Source of the DNA: Methylopila jiangsuensis
Lineage (GTDB): Bacteria > Pseudomonadota > Alphaproteobacteria > Rhizobiales > Methylopilaceae
Length of the DNA: 64,000 nt
Direction: 5' to 3'
Assembly: GCF_027922305.1 (NCBI RefSeq)
Contig: NZ_BSFK01000005.1
Location: forward strand, 496,001 to 560,000
Positions 47,325 through 58,524 of the stretch are shown here, piece after piece. A program made the position numbers and the translations under genes. The notes beneath the pieces were generated by a model. That model saw nothing but the letters and a program-made list of their open reading frames with translations, was not told the DNA's origin and ran no database searches. How positions within the stretch are numbered: the stretch's first letter is position 1; each line of letters opens with the position of its first letter.

Positions 47325-47469
47325 AAAAGCGTTGCGCGAAAGTCGCACGACCGCGCCGCACGCTTTTCCGGGCGTCGACATAGGGGGCGAACAGGTCCAC
47401 CTAGGCGCCAACGCTCGTCGGCTTCCCCCGCCTTAGGCGCGCGTTCGTGAACAGTAAGCAGGTACGCAT

Positions 47470-48117
47470 ATGATCCGCATCGCACTTCTCGGCGCCGCTT
47501 CGGCCGGCGCTCTCGTCGCCCTCGTCGCCGGCGCCCAGGCGGCCGATCTCCCGGCCTACGAGCCGGCTCCCGCCGTCACCGCTCCGGCCGTGCCGTCCTT
47601 CACCTGGACCGGACCGTACATCGGCGTGCAGGCCGGCTACGCCTGGGGCGACACCAACATCCGCGGCGTGAAGCCGGAAGGCTTCATCGTCGGCGGCTAC
47701 GCCGGCTACAACGTCCAGCTCGACGGTTCGCCGGTCGTGCTCGGCGTCGAGACCGACTTCAACTACTCCGACGTCGATGACCGCCGCGGCGGCGTGCGCG
47801 CCCAGAGCGACTGGGCTGGCGCCACCCGCGCCCGCGTCGGCTACGCCTTCGACCGCTTCCTCGCCTACGCCGCGGGCGGCGTCGCCTACGCCGACCGCGA
47901 AGTGCGCGTGCGCGGCGTCGGCCGCGACAGCAAGACCGCGCTCGGCTGGACCGTCGGCGGCGGTCTCGAATACGCCGCGACCGACAACGTCTCCGTGCGC
48001 GGCGAGTACCGCTACACCGACTACGGCTCCGACCGTCTGCTCGGCGCGAAGGTCAAGGGCGACGAGCACCGCGTGATGGGCGGCGTCGCCTACAAGTTCG
48101 ACACCTTCGGTTTCTGA
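47470..48117 (+). CDS. Omp25/31-like outer-membrane beta-barrel protein, copy 1
   Basis: 215 aa with a signal peptide ending at AGAQA-A followed by DLPAYEPAPAV and FTWTGPYIGVQAGYAWGD, the hallmark opening of Rhizobiales Omp25/Omp31-type porin-like barrels. Strands run to the C-terminal VMGGVAYKFDTFGF with terminal Phe. An 87-bp core (47680-47766) is identical to the next gene. Own terminator downstream. Structural outer-membrane role inferred. Confidence 0.92.
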   Translation: MIRIALLGAASAGALVALVAGAQAADLPAYEPAPAVTAPAVPSFTWTGPYIGVQAGYAWGDTNIRGVKPEGFIVGGYAGYNVQLDGSPVVLGVETDFNYSDVDDRRGGVRAQSDWAGATRARVGYAFDRFLAYAAGGVAYADREVRVRGVGRDSKTALGWTVGGGLEYAATDNVSVRGEYRYTDYGSDRLLGAKVKGDEHRVMGGVAYKFDTFGF

Positions 48118-48136
48118 GCCGATCAGGCGAAAGTCG

Positions 48137-48172
48137 AAAGCCCCGCGGGTTTCGCCCGCGGGGCTTTTTTAA
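48137..48172 (+). terminator. Intrinsic terminator after first Omp25-like gene
   Basis: AAAGCCCCGCGGG and CCCGCGGGGCTTT form a perfect 13-bp stem around TTTCG, followed by a run of T. Starts 20 bp after the stop codon. Confidence 0.95.
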
Positions 48173-48340
48173 TGGTTCTTTCATAAACGCCTTATTTTCC
48201 GAGCATTTAAAGCGTATTCCGTAACTGAAAAACATCACTCGTCTTGTCTGTTCACGCGCCCGTGGACAAACAACGCGAAGCAGTCCATTTCTCCTCGCAT
48301 GCGCTTGTTCGTGAGACGTTTTCGCGCAAGGGGAAGATAC

Positions 48341-49033
48341 ATGCTTCGCAATCTGGTTCTGGGCGCGGCTTCCGCTCTCGCCCTGGTGGTCGCCGCCGGC
48401 GCCGCCTCCGCCGCCGACCTCCCGGCCTACGAGCCGGCTCCGGCCATCGCCGTTCCGTCCTTCACCTGGACCGGCTTCTACATCGGCGTTCAGGCCGGCT
48501 ACGGCTGGGGCGAGACCAAGGTCCGCGCCTTCCAGGGCCGCGGCAAGGCCGACCTCGACGGCTTCATCGTCGGCGGCTACGCCGGCTACAACGTCCAGCT
48601 CGACGGTTCGCCGGTCGTGCTCGGCGTCGAGACCGACTTCAACTACACCGACATCGACGAGAAGCGCGGCGTGCTCGGCGCTCGCGTGCTGGGCGAGACC
48701 AACTGGGCCGGCGCGACCCGCGCCCGCATCGGTTACGCCTTCGACCGCGTCCTGGTCTACGCCGCGGGCGGCGTGGCCTATGCGGATCGCTCGTTCAAGG
48801 TGAGCGTTCCCCGCGTCGGCTCCTTCAAGGACAGCAAGACCGCTCTCGGCTGGACGGTCGGCGGCGGCGTCGAGTACGCCGCGACCGACAACGTCGCGGT
48901 CCGCGTCGACTACCGCTACACCGACTACGGCCGCGACCGCTTCTCGTCGCGCGGCTTCTCGGCCAGCGCCGACTACACCGAGCACCGCGTGATGGGCGGC
49001 GTGTCCTACAAGTTCGACACCTTCGGCTTCTGA
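48341..49033 (+). CDS. Omp25/31-like outer-membrane beta-barrel protein, copy 2
   Basis: 230 aa. A signal peptide (MLRNLVLGAASALALVVAAG) is followed by ADLPAYEPAPAI, FTWTGFYIGVQAGYGWGE and the C-terminal RVMGGVSYKFDTFGF. Paralogue of the preceding gene with the same ends and an 87-bp identical block (48560-48646). The start at 48341 is used, because an upstream frame start at 48299 would put 14 basic residues before the signal peptide. Confidence 0.92.
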   Translation: MLRNLVLGAASALALVVAAGAASAADLPAYEPAPAIAVPSFTWTGFYIGVQAGYGWGETKVRAFQGRGKADLDGFIVGGYAGYNVQLDGSPVVLGVETDFNYTDIDEKRGVLGARVLGETNWAGATRARIGYAFDRVLVYAAGGVAYADRSFKVSVPRVGSFKDSKTALGWTVGGGVEYAATDNVAVRVDYRYTDYGRDRFSSRGFSASADYTEHRVMGGVSYKFDTFGF

Positions 49034-49056
49034 GCCAATCTGTCGAACGTGGAATG

Positions 49057-49089
49057 AAAGGCTCCGCGGCCACGCCGCGGGGCCTTTTT
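49057..49089 (+). terminator. Intrinsic terminator after second Omp25-like gene
   Basis: AAAGGCTCCGCGGC and GCCGCGGGGCCTTT pair around CAC with one mismatch, followed by T residues. Starts 24 bp after the stop codon. Confidence 0.93.
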
Positions 49090-49266
49090 GATTTTCATTC
49101 CGGGTTGATCTGGCTGGGTCAGCCTGAATTTTGGATTATGCGACGCAAGCAGGGTACAAGTCGCACGTTGGCAAGAATATCATAGCCAACTGATCCGCCG
49201 TCAACGAGTTGCGATACCCTCGAAAATCTTCTGAGCACCCCAGAAAATGGTAAACTCCGGCGACTT

Positions 49267-49674
49267 ATGGCATCCTTCATTTCACACGGTACATTCGCGC
49301 TGCTAACTCTCCTAAATTTCGGAGCTGTTCCCGTGCAAGCCGACGAGCATCCTTCCCGTGAAGCAGCCGTTCTCACATCTCTGAAGAGAATGATATCTGC
49401 CGTAGAGGACGACTACAAAAATCATCGCCTCAATCTATCGCCAACGAAGCCCGACGCACACAATATCAAAGTAATTATTGATACCCCAGACGATATTAAA
49501 TCAATCACGGGAAAACTTGGTTTTGCTTGCAATAAGATTAAGGATTTTAATCCAGAATCGTATTGGTGCTCAAAGGGAATTTCTAGGTACGAGGATATTT
49601 CTCTCACTTTTTCCAAGTGTTCAAACGCCTTTAAGCTGAGTTCGGGGTTAATGTACTTAAAGAGGCCTCTTTGA
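49267..49674 (+). CDS. AT-rich secreted orphan protein
   Basis: 135 aa with a probable signal peptide (FALLTLLNFGAVPVQA-DE) and three cysteines in the C-terminal half (FACNKI, YWCSKG, SKCSNA). No family is recognised. Codon use is strikingly AT-rich compared with its neighbours, suggesting recent acquisition or relaxed selection. The ribosome binding site is weak. Could be a genuine small periplasmic protein; a chance frame is less likely given the signal peptide. Confidence 0.5.
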   Translation: MASFISHGTFALLTLLNFGAVPVQADEHPSREAAVLTSLKRMISAVEDDYKNHRLNLSPTKPDAHNIKVIIDTPDDIKSITGKLGFACNKIKDFNPESYWCSKGISRYEDISLTFSKCSNAFKLSSGLMYLKRPL

Positions 49675-50053
49675 GGGGTCATGACCGAGAGAATATTTAT
49701 TAGCTACACCGGAATTTCTCCTGGAGATTGCTCTATTTTAACATAAGGATATTTTTTATATGCGGGCTGACGGATCAGCCGCCGCTCTTTATTCAGCCAC
49801 TCTTTTCTTTATCGTGCTGCCCCGGGCGACGGCGGATTTATTCGTTAGAATGGCAGCAGGCAAGCCGCCGCTAGTTCCATAATATATCTTATGCGACTCA
49901 CGTCTCGGGCGCGCCAGTGTCGGGTTCTCATTGGGATCGCGCGCGCCGCGCGGTGGTTCCCGTCCGCCTTCATTCGGCCATGGAGGCCGCGGCTTGATGG
50001 AGCGGCGGCGGGCGCCTTGGCGCGCCTCCCCGCTTGGGGGCTTAGGGAAACAC
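49675..50053. other. Gene-free AT-rich interval
   Basis: About 380 bp following the orphan gene. The first 220 bases are AT-rich with several A/T runs (for example TTTTAACATAAGGATATTTT near 49736). The last 150 return to normal GC. No gene or clear structured element is seen. It likely contains the promoter of the phosphatase gene. Confidence 0.45.
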
Positions 50054-50629
50054 ATGACGATCGCGTTCCGTGGCGTTCTGCGCTGGGGGCTCGCCGCCTG
50101 CGGCGCGCTGGCGGCGGCCGTCGGCGCCTACGCCGCCACGCTGGTCTCGACCGGCAACTTTCATGAGCTCGTGCCCGGCGAGGCGTTCCGCTCGGCCCAG
50201 CCGTCGCAGGAGCTGATCCTCCGGCTGCGGCGGGAGCATGGGCTTGCGACCATTCTCAACCTGCGCGGCGCGAGCGTCGGGCGCCCGTGGTACGACGACG
50301 AGGCGAAGGCCGCGCGGGCCGCCGGCGTCCAGCTGATCAGCTTCCGCATGTCGGCGGCGACCGAGCTGACGCCGGACGAGGTCCGCCGCCTCATCGCCAT
50401 CATGCGCGACGCGCCGAAGCCGATCCTGATCCACTGCCGCAGCGGCGCGGACCGCACCGGGATCGCCTCCGCGCTCTATCTGGCCGCGCTCAAGGGCGCG
50501 GACGAGGAGAGGGCGGAATGGCAGCTCTCGCCGCTCTATGGCCATGTGGCGTTCTACGGCCTGCCGTCCTTCGCCATGGACCGCACCTGGGAGGCGACCG
50601 AGCCGTCGCTGGGGTTCTTCGGCTCTTGA
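50054..50629 (+). CDS. Tyrosine/dual-specificity phosphatase-like protein
   Basis: 191 aa with an N-terminal hydrophobic anchor or uncleaved signal (WGLAACGALAAAVGAYAAT), then a PTP-type domain. FRSAQPSQELILRL and ATILNLRGAS open the fold, and the active-site loop HCRSGADRTGIAS (HCxxGxxRT) is intact. Probably membrane-tethered and periplasm-facing. Substrate is unknown; relatives act on polysaccharide-synthesis kinases or phosphoinositides. The start MTIAFRG at 50054 is preferred over 49931. Confidence 0.85.
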   Translation: MTIAFRGVLRWGLAACGALAAAVGAYAATLVSTGNFHELVPGEAFRSAQPSQELILRLRREHGLATILNLRGASVGRPWYDDEAKAARAAGVQLISFRMSAATELTPDEVRRLIAIMRDAPKPILIHCRSGADRTGIASALYLAALKGADEERAEWQLSPLYGHVAFYGLPSFAMDRTWEATEPSLGFFGS

Positions 50630-50690
50630 CCTCGGCTGAGGGGCGGGCGACCAGAGACGCTCCGCCCTCACCCGTCCCGAGACCGCGCCC

Positions 50691-51530
50691 ATGCCCCCTG
50701 CCCGCGTCACGCCCGCCCGCGACATCGCCCGGCTGATCGAGATCATGTCCGCGCTGCGCACGCCGGGCTCCGGCTGCGCCTGGGACCTGGAGCAGAGCTT
50801 CGCCACCATCGCGCCCTACACCATCGAGGAGGCTTATGAGGTGGCGGACGCGATCCAGCGCGGCGATCTGGAGGACCTGAAGGACGAGCTGGGCGACCTG
50901 CTGCTGCAGGTGGCGTTCCACGCCCGCATGGCGGAGGAGGAGGGCGCCTTCGCCTTCGGCGACGTGGTGGAGGCCATCACCGCCAAGCTGATCCGCCGGC
51001 ATCCGCATGTGTTCGGCGAGGCGCAGGATCGCACGCCCGAGGCCATCAAGGCCGCCTGGGGGGCGATCAAGGCCGGGGAGAAGGCGGAGCGCGCCGCCCG
51101 CCGGGGCGGGGAGGCCGCCGCGGTCAGTCTGCTGGATGGCGTTCCCCCCGCCCTGCCCGCCCTCACCCGCGCGATGAAGCTGCAGGAGAAGGCGGCGACG
51201 GTGGGTTTCGACTGGGACGACGTTGCGCTGGTGGTGGGCAAAGTGCGCGAGGAGATCGACGAGGTCGCCGAGGCGGTCGACAGCGGCGACCGCGACGCCA
51301 TCGAGGACGAGATCGGCGATCTGCTCTGCGCCGTCGCCAATCTGGCGCGGCACGCGGGCGTCGATCCGGAGGCGGCCGCCCGGCGCTCCAACGCCAAGTT
51401 CGAGCGCCGCTTCCGCGCCATCGAGGCGGCGCTTGGCCGGCAGGGCCGCACGCCCGCCGACAGCGACCTCGCCGAGATGGACGCGCTCTGGAACGCCGCC
51501 AAGGCGCAGGAGCGCAAGGCTGCGGAGTGA
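50691..51530 (+). CDS. mazG: Nucleoside triphosphate pyrophosphohydrolase MazG
   Basis: 279 aa with two tandem MazG domains. First: IEEAYEVADAIQRGDLEDLK and ELGDLLLQVAFHARMAEEEG (the EExxE/ExxD metal sites). Second: VREEIDEVAEAVDSGD and IEDEIGDLLCAVANLARHAG. Between them is a linker with the family-typical WGAIKAGEKAER. It hydrolyses NTPs to NMP and pyrophosphate, cleaning the nucleotide pool. Single gene unit. Confidence 0.96.
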   Translation: MPPARVTPARDIARLIEIMSALRTPGSGCAWDLEQSFATIAPYTIEEAYEVADAIQRGDLEDLKDELGDLLLQVAFHARMAEEEGAFAFGDVVEAITAKLIRRHPHVFGEAQDRTPEAIKAAWGAIKAGEKAERAARRGGEAAAVSLLDGVPPALPALTRAMKLQEKAATVGFDWDDVALVVGKVREEIDEVAEAVDSGDRDAIEDEIGDLLCAVANLARHAGVDPEAAARRSNAKFERRFRAIEAALGRQGRTPADSDLAEMDALWNAAKAQERKAAE

Positions 51531-51661
51531 GCCCGCGCCCGGCCGTCGAGACGTCGACCTCTAAGACTTATTCACGCCCATCGCGGGCGCTCTCCAGCGG
51601 TGCCGCCGGCCCCGCCGCGGCTTAAACTCCCGCCCTTCAGGGCTTAAGGGGGGCCGCAGCC

Positions 51662-52681
51662 ATGACGTTGAAGACCATTCCGCCGCGCAGGTCGCGCCGA
51701 TCGCTGCTGGCGGGCGGCCTGCTCGGCTTCGCCGTGGCGGCGGGCGCGCCGGCGGCCGCCAAGGATGTGGCGGGCGGCAAGGACCATCCGCTGGTCGGCC
51801 GCTACGACGGCGCGACGCTCCAGCTCTACAAGGCGAAGGACTACGAGGAGCAGCGGCTGCTGACCAAGCGCATCACGGGCGCGGACATCCGGGCGGCGGG
51901 GGGACGGCGGCTGAGCGACGCCAACGCGATCAAGGTCGCGGGCAAGGCGTTCCGGCTGAAATACTCAGGCCCCAAGGGGCGCTCGGCGCTGGAGGTCGCC
52001 CGCAACCTTCAGGATGGGCTCAAGGCCAAGGGCTTCGAGATCCTGTTCCAGTGCCGGGCGGCCGAATGCTCCGACCTCAACGGCGGCGAGCTCTATTTCG
52101 CGCTCAACGACGAGAGCCCCATGGGGCGCGGCGACATCCGTTCGGGCGTCCCCGACGTGCTCTACGCTTCCGCCGTGCTGCGGCGGCCCGAGGGCGACGT
52201 CTACGCCGGCGTCTATGTGGGCCAGTTCGGCGACACGCCCGAAACGCTGGTCGACGTGGTGGAGACCCGGCCGATGGAGGCGGAGAAGATCGTGTTCGTC
52301 GACGCCTCCGCCATGCAGCAGGCGATCGAGGCGGACGGCCGGGTGGCGCTCTACGGCGTGCTGTTCGACTTCGACAAGGCGACGCTGCGCTCGGACGCGA
52401 AACCGACCATGGACGAGATCGGCAAGCTGCTGACGGCGAACCCGGCGCTGAAGGTGGTGGTCGCGGGCCACACCGACGCCGACGGCGCGTTCGACTACAA
52501 CGTGGATCTGTCGAAGCGCCGCGCCGCCTCGGTGGTGGCGACGCTGGTGAAGCGCTACGGGGTCGCCCCTGCCCGCCTGAAGTCCTTCGGCGTCGGCATG
52601 GCGTCGCCCGTGGCCACCAACGACACCGACGCCGGCCGGGCGAAGAACCGCCGGGTCGAGCTGGTGAAGGCGGCGGAGTAG
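51662..52681 (+). CDS. OmpA-domain envelope protein with N-terminal DUF4892-like region
   Basis: 339 aa. The Tat-like or Sec signal RRSRRSLLAGGLLGFAVAAG begins after twin arginines. The middle part (YEEQRLLTKRI, EVARNLQDGLKAKGFEILF, CRAAEC) resembles DUF4892. The C-terminal OmpA domain binds peptidoglycan (VLFDFDKATLRSDAKPTMDE, then GHTDADGAFDYNVDLSKRRA). The protein probably links an outer-membrane or periplasmic function to the cell wall. No co-directional neighbour within 130 bp. Confidence 0.85.
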   Translation: MTLKTIPPRRSRRSLLAGGLLGFAVAAGAPAAAKDVAGGKDHPLVGRYDGATLQLYKAKDYEEQRLLTKRITGADIRAAGGRRLSDANAIKVAGKAFRLKYSGPKGRSALEVARNLQDGLKAKGFEILFQCRAAECSDLNGGELYFALNDESPMGRGDIRSGVPDVLYASAVLRRPEGDVYAGVYVGQFGDTPETLVDVVETRPMEAEKIVFVDASAMQQAIEADGRVALYGVLFDFDKATLRSDAKPTMDEIGKLLTANPALKVVVAGHTDADGAFDYNVDLSKRRAASVVATLVKRYGVAPARLKSFGVGMASPVATNDTDAGRAKNRRVELVKAAE

Positions 52682-52757
52682 CCGTCGCAGGACGACGCCG
52701 GCGGGAACGCGCCTTCCCTCGTCCCGGCCAGGGGCTGGAGCCTTTGACGCCAGCCCC

Positions 52758-54203
<1,446 letters not shown>

Positions 54204-54210
54204 GGGGGTC

Positions 54211-55338
54211 TCAGCTCCTTGCGCGGCGGCTCTCGCCGCCGGTGTACATGGGCATCAGCACGCGGAACGAGGTGCGCCGCGGCTGGGACTCGCATTCGAT
54301 GATCCCGCCATGGGCGCCCACGATCTTCGCCACCAGCGCGAGCCCGAGGCCGGAGCCGGTGGGCTTGGTGGTGACGAAGGGATCGAACAGGTGCGGCAGC
54401 AGATCGTCCGGCACGCCGGGGCCGTTGTCGCGCACCGTGAACTGCAGCGGCAGGCTGACCTTGGCGGAGGCGCCCGGCACGCTGAGCCGCACGCCCGGCC
54501 GGAACGCTGTGGAGAGGTGGATCTCGCCGTCCGGCGCGTCGCCGATGGACTCCGCCGCGTTCTTCACCAGATTGAGGAACACCTGGATCAGCTGGTCCCG
54601 GTTGGCGAGCACCGGCGGCAGCGAGGGGTCGTAGTCCTCCACGATCTTCAGGCCGCGGGCGAAGCCGGACTGGGCGATGCGCTTCACATGCTCCAGCACC
54701 GCATGGATGTTGACCGCCTCGCGCTCGATCGGCCGCTCGTCGGAGAACACCTCCATGCGGTCGACCAGCTTCACGATGCGGTCGGCCTCGTCGCAGATCA
54801 GGCGGGTGAGCGCCCGGTCGTCGTCGCTCGCCGACTGCTCCAGAAGCTGGGCCGCGCCGCGGATGCCGGACAGCGGGTTCTTGATCTCATGCGCGAGCAT
54901 GGCGGCGAGCGCGGTGACCGAACGCGCCGCGCCGCGATGGGTGAGCTGGCGGTCCATCTTGTCGGCGATGGTGCGCTCCTGCAGCACGATCGCCAGCACG
55001 TCCGGCTTCTCGTGCAGCGGCGCCACATGGATGTCGACGATGCGGTCGCCGCCGTTGCGCGGCGTGCCGAGATCGACCCGATACTCGTTCACCGGGGCGC
55101 CCCGCTCCCGCGCCTGGTCGATCAGCGCCAGAAGCGGCGAGCCGAAGGGAATGAACTCCTTGATCGGCCGGCCGCACAGCACGTTGGCGCTGATCTCGAA
55201 AAAGGCTTCCGCGGACACGTTCACGTCCACGATCACATCGTCGCCGTCGAGGCAGATCACCGGGTGCGGCAGCGCGTTCAGCACCGCCTCCGGGGCCCCC
55301 GCCCCGGCGCGACGCTTGCGGGAGACGCCGGCGCTCAC
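54211..55338 (-). CDS. ntrB: Nitrogen regulation sensor kinase NtrB
   Basis: 375-aa cytoplasmic histidine kinase. A PAS domain ([20 protein letters not shown]) is followed by the H-box with His150 ([20 protein letters not shown]), the N-box [15 protein letters not shown] and G-boxes ([22 protein letters not shown]). It phosphorylates or dephosphorylates NtrC according to PII signals. No membrane segments. The start overlaps the dusB stop by 4 bp. Confidence 0.97.
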   Translation of the reverse strand: MSAGVSRKRRAGAGAPEAVLNALPHPVICLDGDDVIVDVNVSAEAFFEISANVLCGRPIKEFIPFGSPLLALIDQARERGAPVNEYRVDLGTPRNGGDRIVDIHVAPLHEKPDVLAIVLQERTIADKMDRQLTHRGAARSVTALAAMLAHEIKNPLSGIRGAAQLLEQSASDDDRALTRLICDEADRIVKLVDRMEVFSDERPIEREAVNIHAVLEHVKRIAQSGFARGLKIVEDYDPSLPPVLANRDQLIQVFLNLVKNAAESIGDAPDGEIHLSTAFRPGVRLSVPGASAKVSLPLQFTVRDNGPGVPDDLLPHLFDPFVTTKPTGSGLGLALVAKIVGAHGGIIECESQPRRTSFRVLMPMYTGGESRRARS

Positions 55339-56366
55339 GCCGCCGCCCTCCAGGCCAGCTCGTCATAGGCCCGGTCCAGCGCCGCGCGGGCGCGGGTCGC
55401 GTCCGGCGCGGTCAGAACGGCCGCCTTCGCCTCCTGCGGCGCAGGGGCCCCGACCGTTTCGGCCGCCGCGTCCAGATACCAGCCGAGATGCTTGCGGGCG
55501 TGCCGGACGCCGGTCTCATGGCCATACAGCGTGAGCAATCCTTCGTAATGTTCGGCCGCGAGGGCCTTTTGCGCATCGAGCGAGGGCGGAGCGCGGCGTT
55601 CCCCGTCGGCGAGCCGGGCCGCCACCTCGCCCGGAAACCAGGCGCGCCCCTGCGCGCCGCGGCCGATCATCACCGCGTCGGCGCCGGAAGCGTCCAGCAT
55701 GTCCTCGGCGTCGTCGGCGCGGGTCAGGTCGCCGTTCGCGACCACGGGAATCGTCACGCGCTGTTTCACCGCCCGGATCGCGGACCAGTCGGCGCGGCCG
55801 TCGTAAAGCTGGGCGCGGGTGCGGCCATGCACCGTGACCATGCGCGCGCCCTCGCCTTCCGCCCGCGCCGCAAGCTCCGGCGCCACGATGGAGGCCGCGT
55901 CCCAGCCGAGCCGCATCTTCACCGTGACCGGAGCCTCGACCGCCGCGACGGTGGCCGCGATCAGCCGCACCGCGAGGTCGAGATCCTTCAGCAGCGCCGA
56001 GCCGCCATGGCCGCCGACCACCTTCTTGGCCGGGCAGCCCATGTTGATGTCGACGACCGCGGCCCCCGCCCCGACCGCGACCTTCGCCGCCTCCGCCATC
56101 CAGGCCGGATCGCGCCCCGCGAGCTGCACCACATGCAGGTCGAGGCCCGAGCCCTCCGCCCTGAGCCGCGCCTCGTCGTCGGCGGTGGCGAGCTCACGCG
56201 AGGCCACCATCTCGGACACCACGAGGCCCGCGCCGAGCCGCGCCGCGATTCGACGAAACACCACGTCGGTCACGCCGGACATGGGCGCGAGCAGAACCGG
56301 ATTCGCGACGGCGACGTCTCCAATCGCGAACGGGGACAACGGTTTGGACGACTTAGGAGTGCTCAT
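55335..56366 (-). CDS. dusB: tRNA-dihydrouridine synthase DusB (NifR3)
   Basis: 343-aa FMN enzyme that reduces uridines in tRNA D-loops. [20 protein letters not shown] at the start, the catalytic Cys in [20 protein letters not shown] near residue 110, [18 protein letters not shown] and [12 protein letters not shown] are present. The dusB-ntrB-ntrC order is conserved in Hyphomicrobiales, where dusB was first named nifR3. It is divergent from ispDF across a 159-bp gap. Confidence 0.96.
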   Translation of the reverse strand: MSTPKSSKPLSPFAIGDVAVANPVLLAPMSGVTDVVFRRIAARLGAGLVVSEMVASRELATADDEARLRAEGSGLDLHVVQLAGRDPAWMAEAAKVAVGAGAAVVDINMGCPAKKVVGGHGGSALLKDLDLAVRLIAATVAAVEAPVTVKMRLGWDAASIVAPELAARAEGEGARMVTVHGRTRAQLYDGRADWSAIRAVKQRVTIPVVANGDLTRADDAEDMLDASGADAVMIGRGAQGRAWFPGEVAARLADGERRAPPSLDAQKALAAEHYEGLLTLYGHETGVRHARKHLGWYLDAAAETVGAPAPQEAKAAVLTAPDATRARAALDRAYDELAWRAAA

Positions 56367-56525
56367 AAATTAGCCTGAACGCCATTTGCCCACATATTAG
56401 ACAGTTTCCGCGCCGACACAACGCGCAAAACATGGGCGGCGTGCGGGAGCCGGGACAGACGGGGCCCGCTTCGCTAGAACCCGTGCGGACGGCCGTCGCC
56501 GCCGCCGACGAAACGGGTGTGACGT

Positions 56526-57752
56526 ATGGGTGTTTCACAGCATGACGGCCCTCGCGTGGCGGCGCTGATCTGCGCCGCCGGCTCAGGCTCGCGAGCCGGC
56601 GAAGGACTGCCCAAGCAGTACCGTCTGCTGGACGGGCGCCCGATCCTTTCGGCCTCGCTCGATCTGTTCCTGAACCATCCCGCGGTGTCGTTGGTGGCGA
56701 CCGTGATCGGCGCCGACCATCGCGCTCTGTACGACGCCGCCGCGGCCCCGTTCGCAGCCTCCGAAACGCTGCTCGCGCCTGCGATCGGCGGCGACAGCCG
56801 TCAGGCGTCGGTGCGGGCCGGACTCGAAGCGCTGGCCGAGCGCGAGATCGACATCGTGCTGGTGCACGACGCCGCCCGCCCCTTCGCGTCGGCCGCGCTG
56901 GTGGATCGGGCCATCGCATCGGCCTTCGCCAATGGCGGCGCGGTTCCGGGCGTGGCGGTGGTGGACACCATCTGTGAGGTGGACCGGGGCGGCGGGCGCG
57001 GGGCGACGCTGGACAGGGAGCGCTGCCGTGCGCTGCAGACCCCGCAGGCGTTCGATTACGCCCTGTTGCGCGCGGCCCACGCGCAGGCCGAAGGCGCCGG
57101 GCGCGCGGACTTCACCGACGACGGGGCCCTCTACGCTTGGGCCGGCCACCGGGTCGTCGTGTTCGAAGGGGAGACCGAAAACGTGAAGCTGACGACGCCC
57201 GAACAGTTCGAGGTCTTCGCCCGTCGCGAGGCCGTGGAGACCCTGCTGACGCTGGGCGACGTGCGCATGGGCACGGGCTTCGACGTTCACGCCTTCGGCC
57301 CCGGCGACCATGTGATCCTGGGCGGCGTCGCGGTCCCGCACGACTTCGGGCTGAGCGGCCATTCCGACGCGGATGTGGTGCTGCACGCCCTGACCGACGC
57401 GGTGCTGGGCGCCCTCGGCGACGGTGACATCGGCGCCCATTTCCCCCCCTCCGACCCGACGTGGAAGGGCGCGGATTCCGCTAAGTTCATGGCGGACGCG
57501 GTGGCGCGAGTGCGGGCGCGGGGCGGCGTGATCGCCCATCTCGACGTGACGGTGATCGGCGAGGCGCCCAAGGTGGGGCCGCATCGGGAGGCCATGCGGG
57601 CGCGGATCGCCGAGATCTGCGGCGTGGCCCTGAGCCGGGTCGGCGTGAAGGCTACCACCACCGAAAAGCTCGGCTTCGCCGGCCGCCGCGAGGGCCTCGC
57701 CGCCATGGCCTCCGCCACCATCCGCTTGCCGCTGACGGAGGACCTCGCATGA
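56526..57752 (+). CDS. ispDF: Bifunctional IspD/IspF of the MEP isoprenoid pathway
   Basis: 408-aa fusion. Residues 1-235 are the cytidylyltransferase IspD ([37 protein letters not shown]). From about residue 247 is the cyclodiphosphate synthase IspF ([40 protein letters not shown], and [16 protein letters not shown]). It catalyses two non-consecutive steps to MEcPP. The fusion is typical of alphaproteobacteria. Its stop overlaps pncC by ATGA. Confidence 0.97.
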   Translation: MGVSQHDGPRVAALICAAGSGSRAGEGLPKQYRLLDGRPILSASLDLFLNHPAVSLVATVIGADHRALYDAAAAPFAASETLLAPAIGGDSRQASVRAGLEALAEREIDIVLVHDAARPFASAALVDRAIASAFANGGAVPGVAVVDTICEVDRGGGRGATLDRERCRALQTPQAFDYALLRAAHAQAEGAGRADFTDDGALYAWAGHRVVVFEGETENVKLTTPEQFEVFARREAVETLLTLGDVRMGTGFDVHAFGPGDHVILGGVAVPHDFGLSGHSDADVVLHALTDAVLGALGDGDIGAHFPPSDPTWKGADSAKFMADAVARVRARGGVIAHLDVTVIGEAPKVGPHREAMRARIAEICGVALSRVGVKATTTEKLGFAGRREGLAAMASATIRLPLTEDLA

Positions 57753-58252
57753 GCGCCGACGCCTACGCCCTCGCCGAAGAGGTTCTGCGCCTCGCCCGCG
57801 CCGCGGGGCTGACGATCGTCACCGCCGAATCCTGCACCGGCGGGCTGGCGGCGGCGGCGCTGACCGAAGTTCCCGGCGCGTCCGACGTGGTGGACCGGGG
57901 CTTCGTCACCTATTCCAACGCCGCCAAGGTCGCCTTGCTCGGCGTGCCCGAGGCGACGCTCGAAGCCTATGGCGCGGTGAGCGAGCCGACGGCCCGCGCC
58001 ATGGCGGAAGGCGCCCTCGCCCGGGCCGGCGCCGGCCTGTCGGTGGCGATCACCGGCGTCGCAGGTCCCGGCGGCGGTTCGGACCAAAAGCCTGTCGGAC
58101 TGGTGCATTTCGCCGCCGCGCGCGCCGGCCGCGCAACGCTGCACCGGGAGCGCCGCTTCGGCGATCTCGGCCGCGCCGAGGTGCGTCGCCGCGCGACGCT
58201 GGAGGCGCTCGACCTGCTGCGGGAGGCGGCCGGAGCGACCGCTTTCGTTTGA
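57749..58252 (+). CDS. pncC: Nicotinamide-nucleotide amidohydrolase PncC (CinA C-terminal type)
   Basis: 167-aa single-domain CinA-C protein. [20 protein letters not shown] carries the catalytic-site Ser region, and [20 protein letters not shown] is the other signature. It recycles NMN to NaMN in the NAD cycle. It overlaps ispDF by 4 bp and so is translationally coupled. The N-terminal MoCF domain of full-length CinA is absent, as in many alphaproteobacteria. Confidence 0.94.
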   Translation: MSADAYALAEEVLRLARAAGLTIVTAESCTGGLAAAALTEVPGASDVVDRGFVTYSNAAKVALLGVPEATLEAYGAVSEPTARAMAEGALARAGAGLSVAITGVAGPGGGSDQKPVGLVHFAAARAGRATLHRERRFGDLGRAEVRRRATLEALDLLREAAGATAFV

Positions 58253-58296
58253 GCAGCGGCCGCGTTTGAACGGTTGCGGGCCGCTTGGCCTGCGCC

Positions 58297-58508
58297 GTCA
58301 CGCCCGAGACAGGCTCACGGGCGTCCGGTTCCGCAGCTTGATCCTGACGCTGTTTTCCCCCTCACCCGGCGCTTCGCGCCGACATCTCCCCAGCGGGGAG
58401 AGGTCGGACGACCCAGTCATCCGGGTGAGGGGAGCGACGGGCGCTGAAAAGACCGCGCGACTGACAGCAGACCAAGCCGGACAGCCGCGAGACCGGCTCG
58501 GGCATGAC
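58297..58508. repeat. Degenerate palindrome copy 5, interrupted by a second repeat type
   Basis: The left part GTCACGCCCGAGACAGGCTC (58297-58316) and right part GACCGGCTCGGGCATGACG (58490-58508) resemble the two halves of the GTCATGCCC family. Between them (58357-58436) lies a different repeat, CCCTCACCCGG...CGCTTCGCGCC...CTCCCCAGCGGGGAG...CCGGGTGAGGGG, resembling the RIME type common in Hyphomicrobiales. Confidence 0.65.
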
Positions 58509-58524
58509 GACGGTGCGCTCGCAA

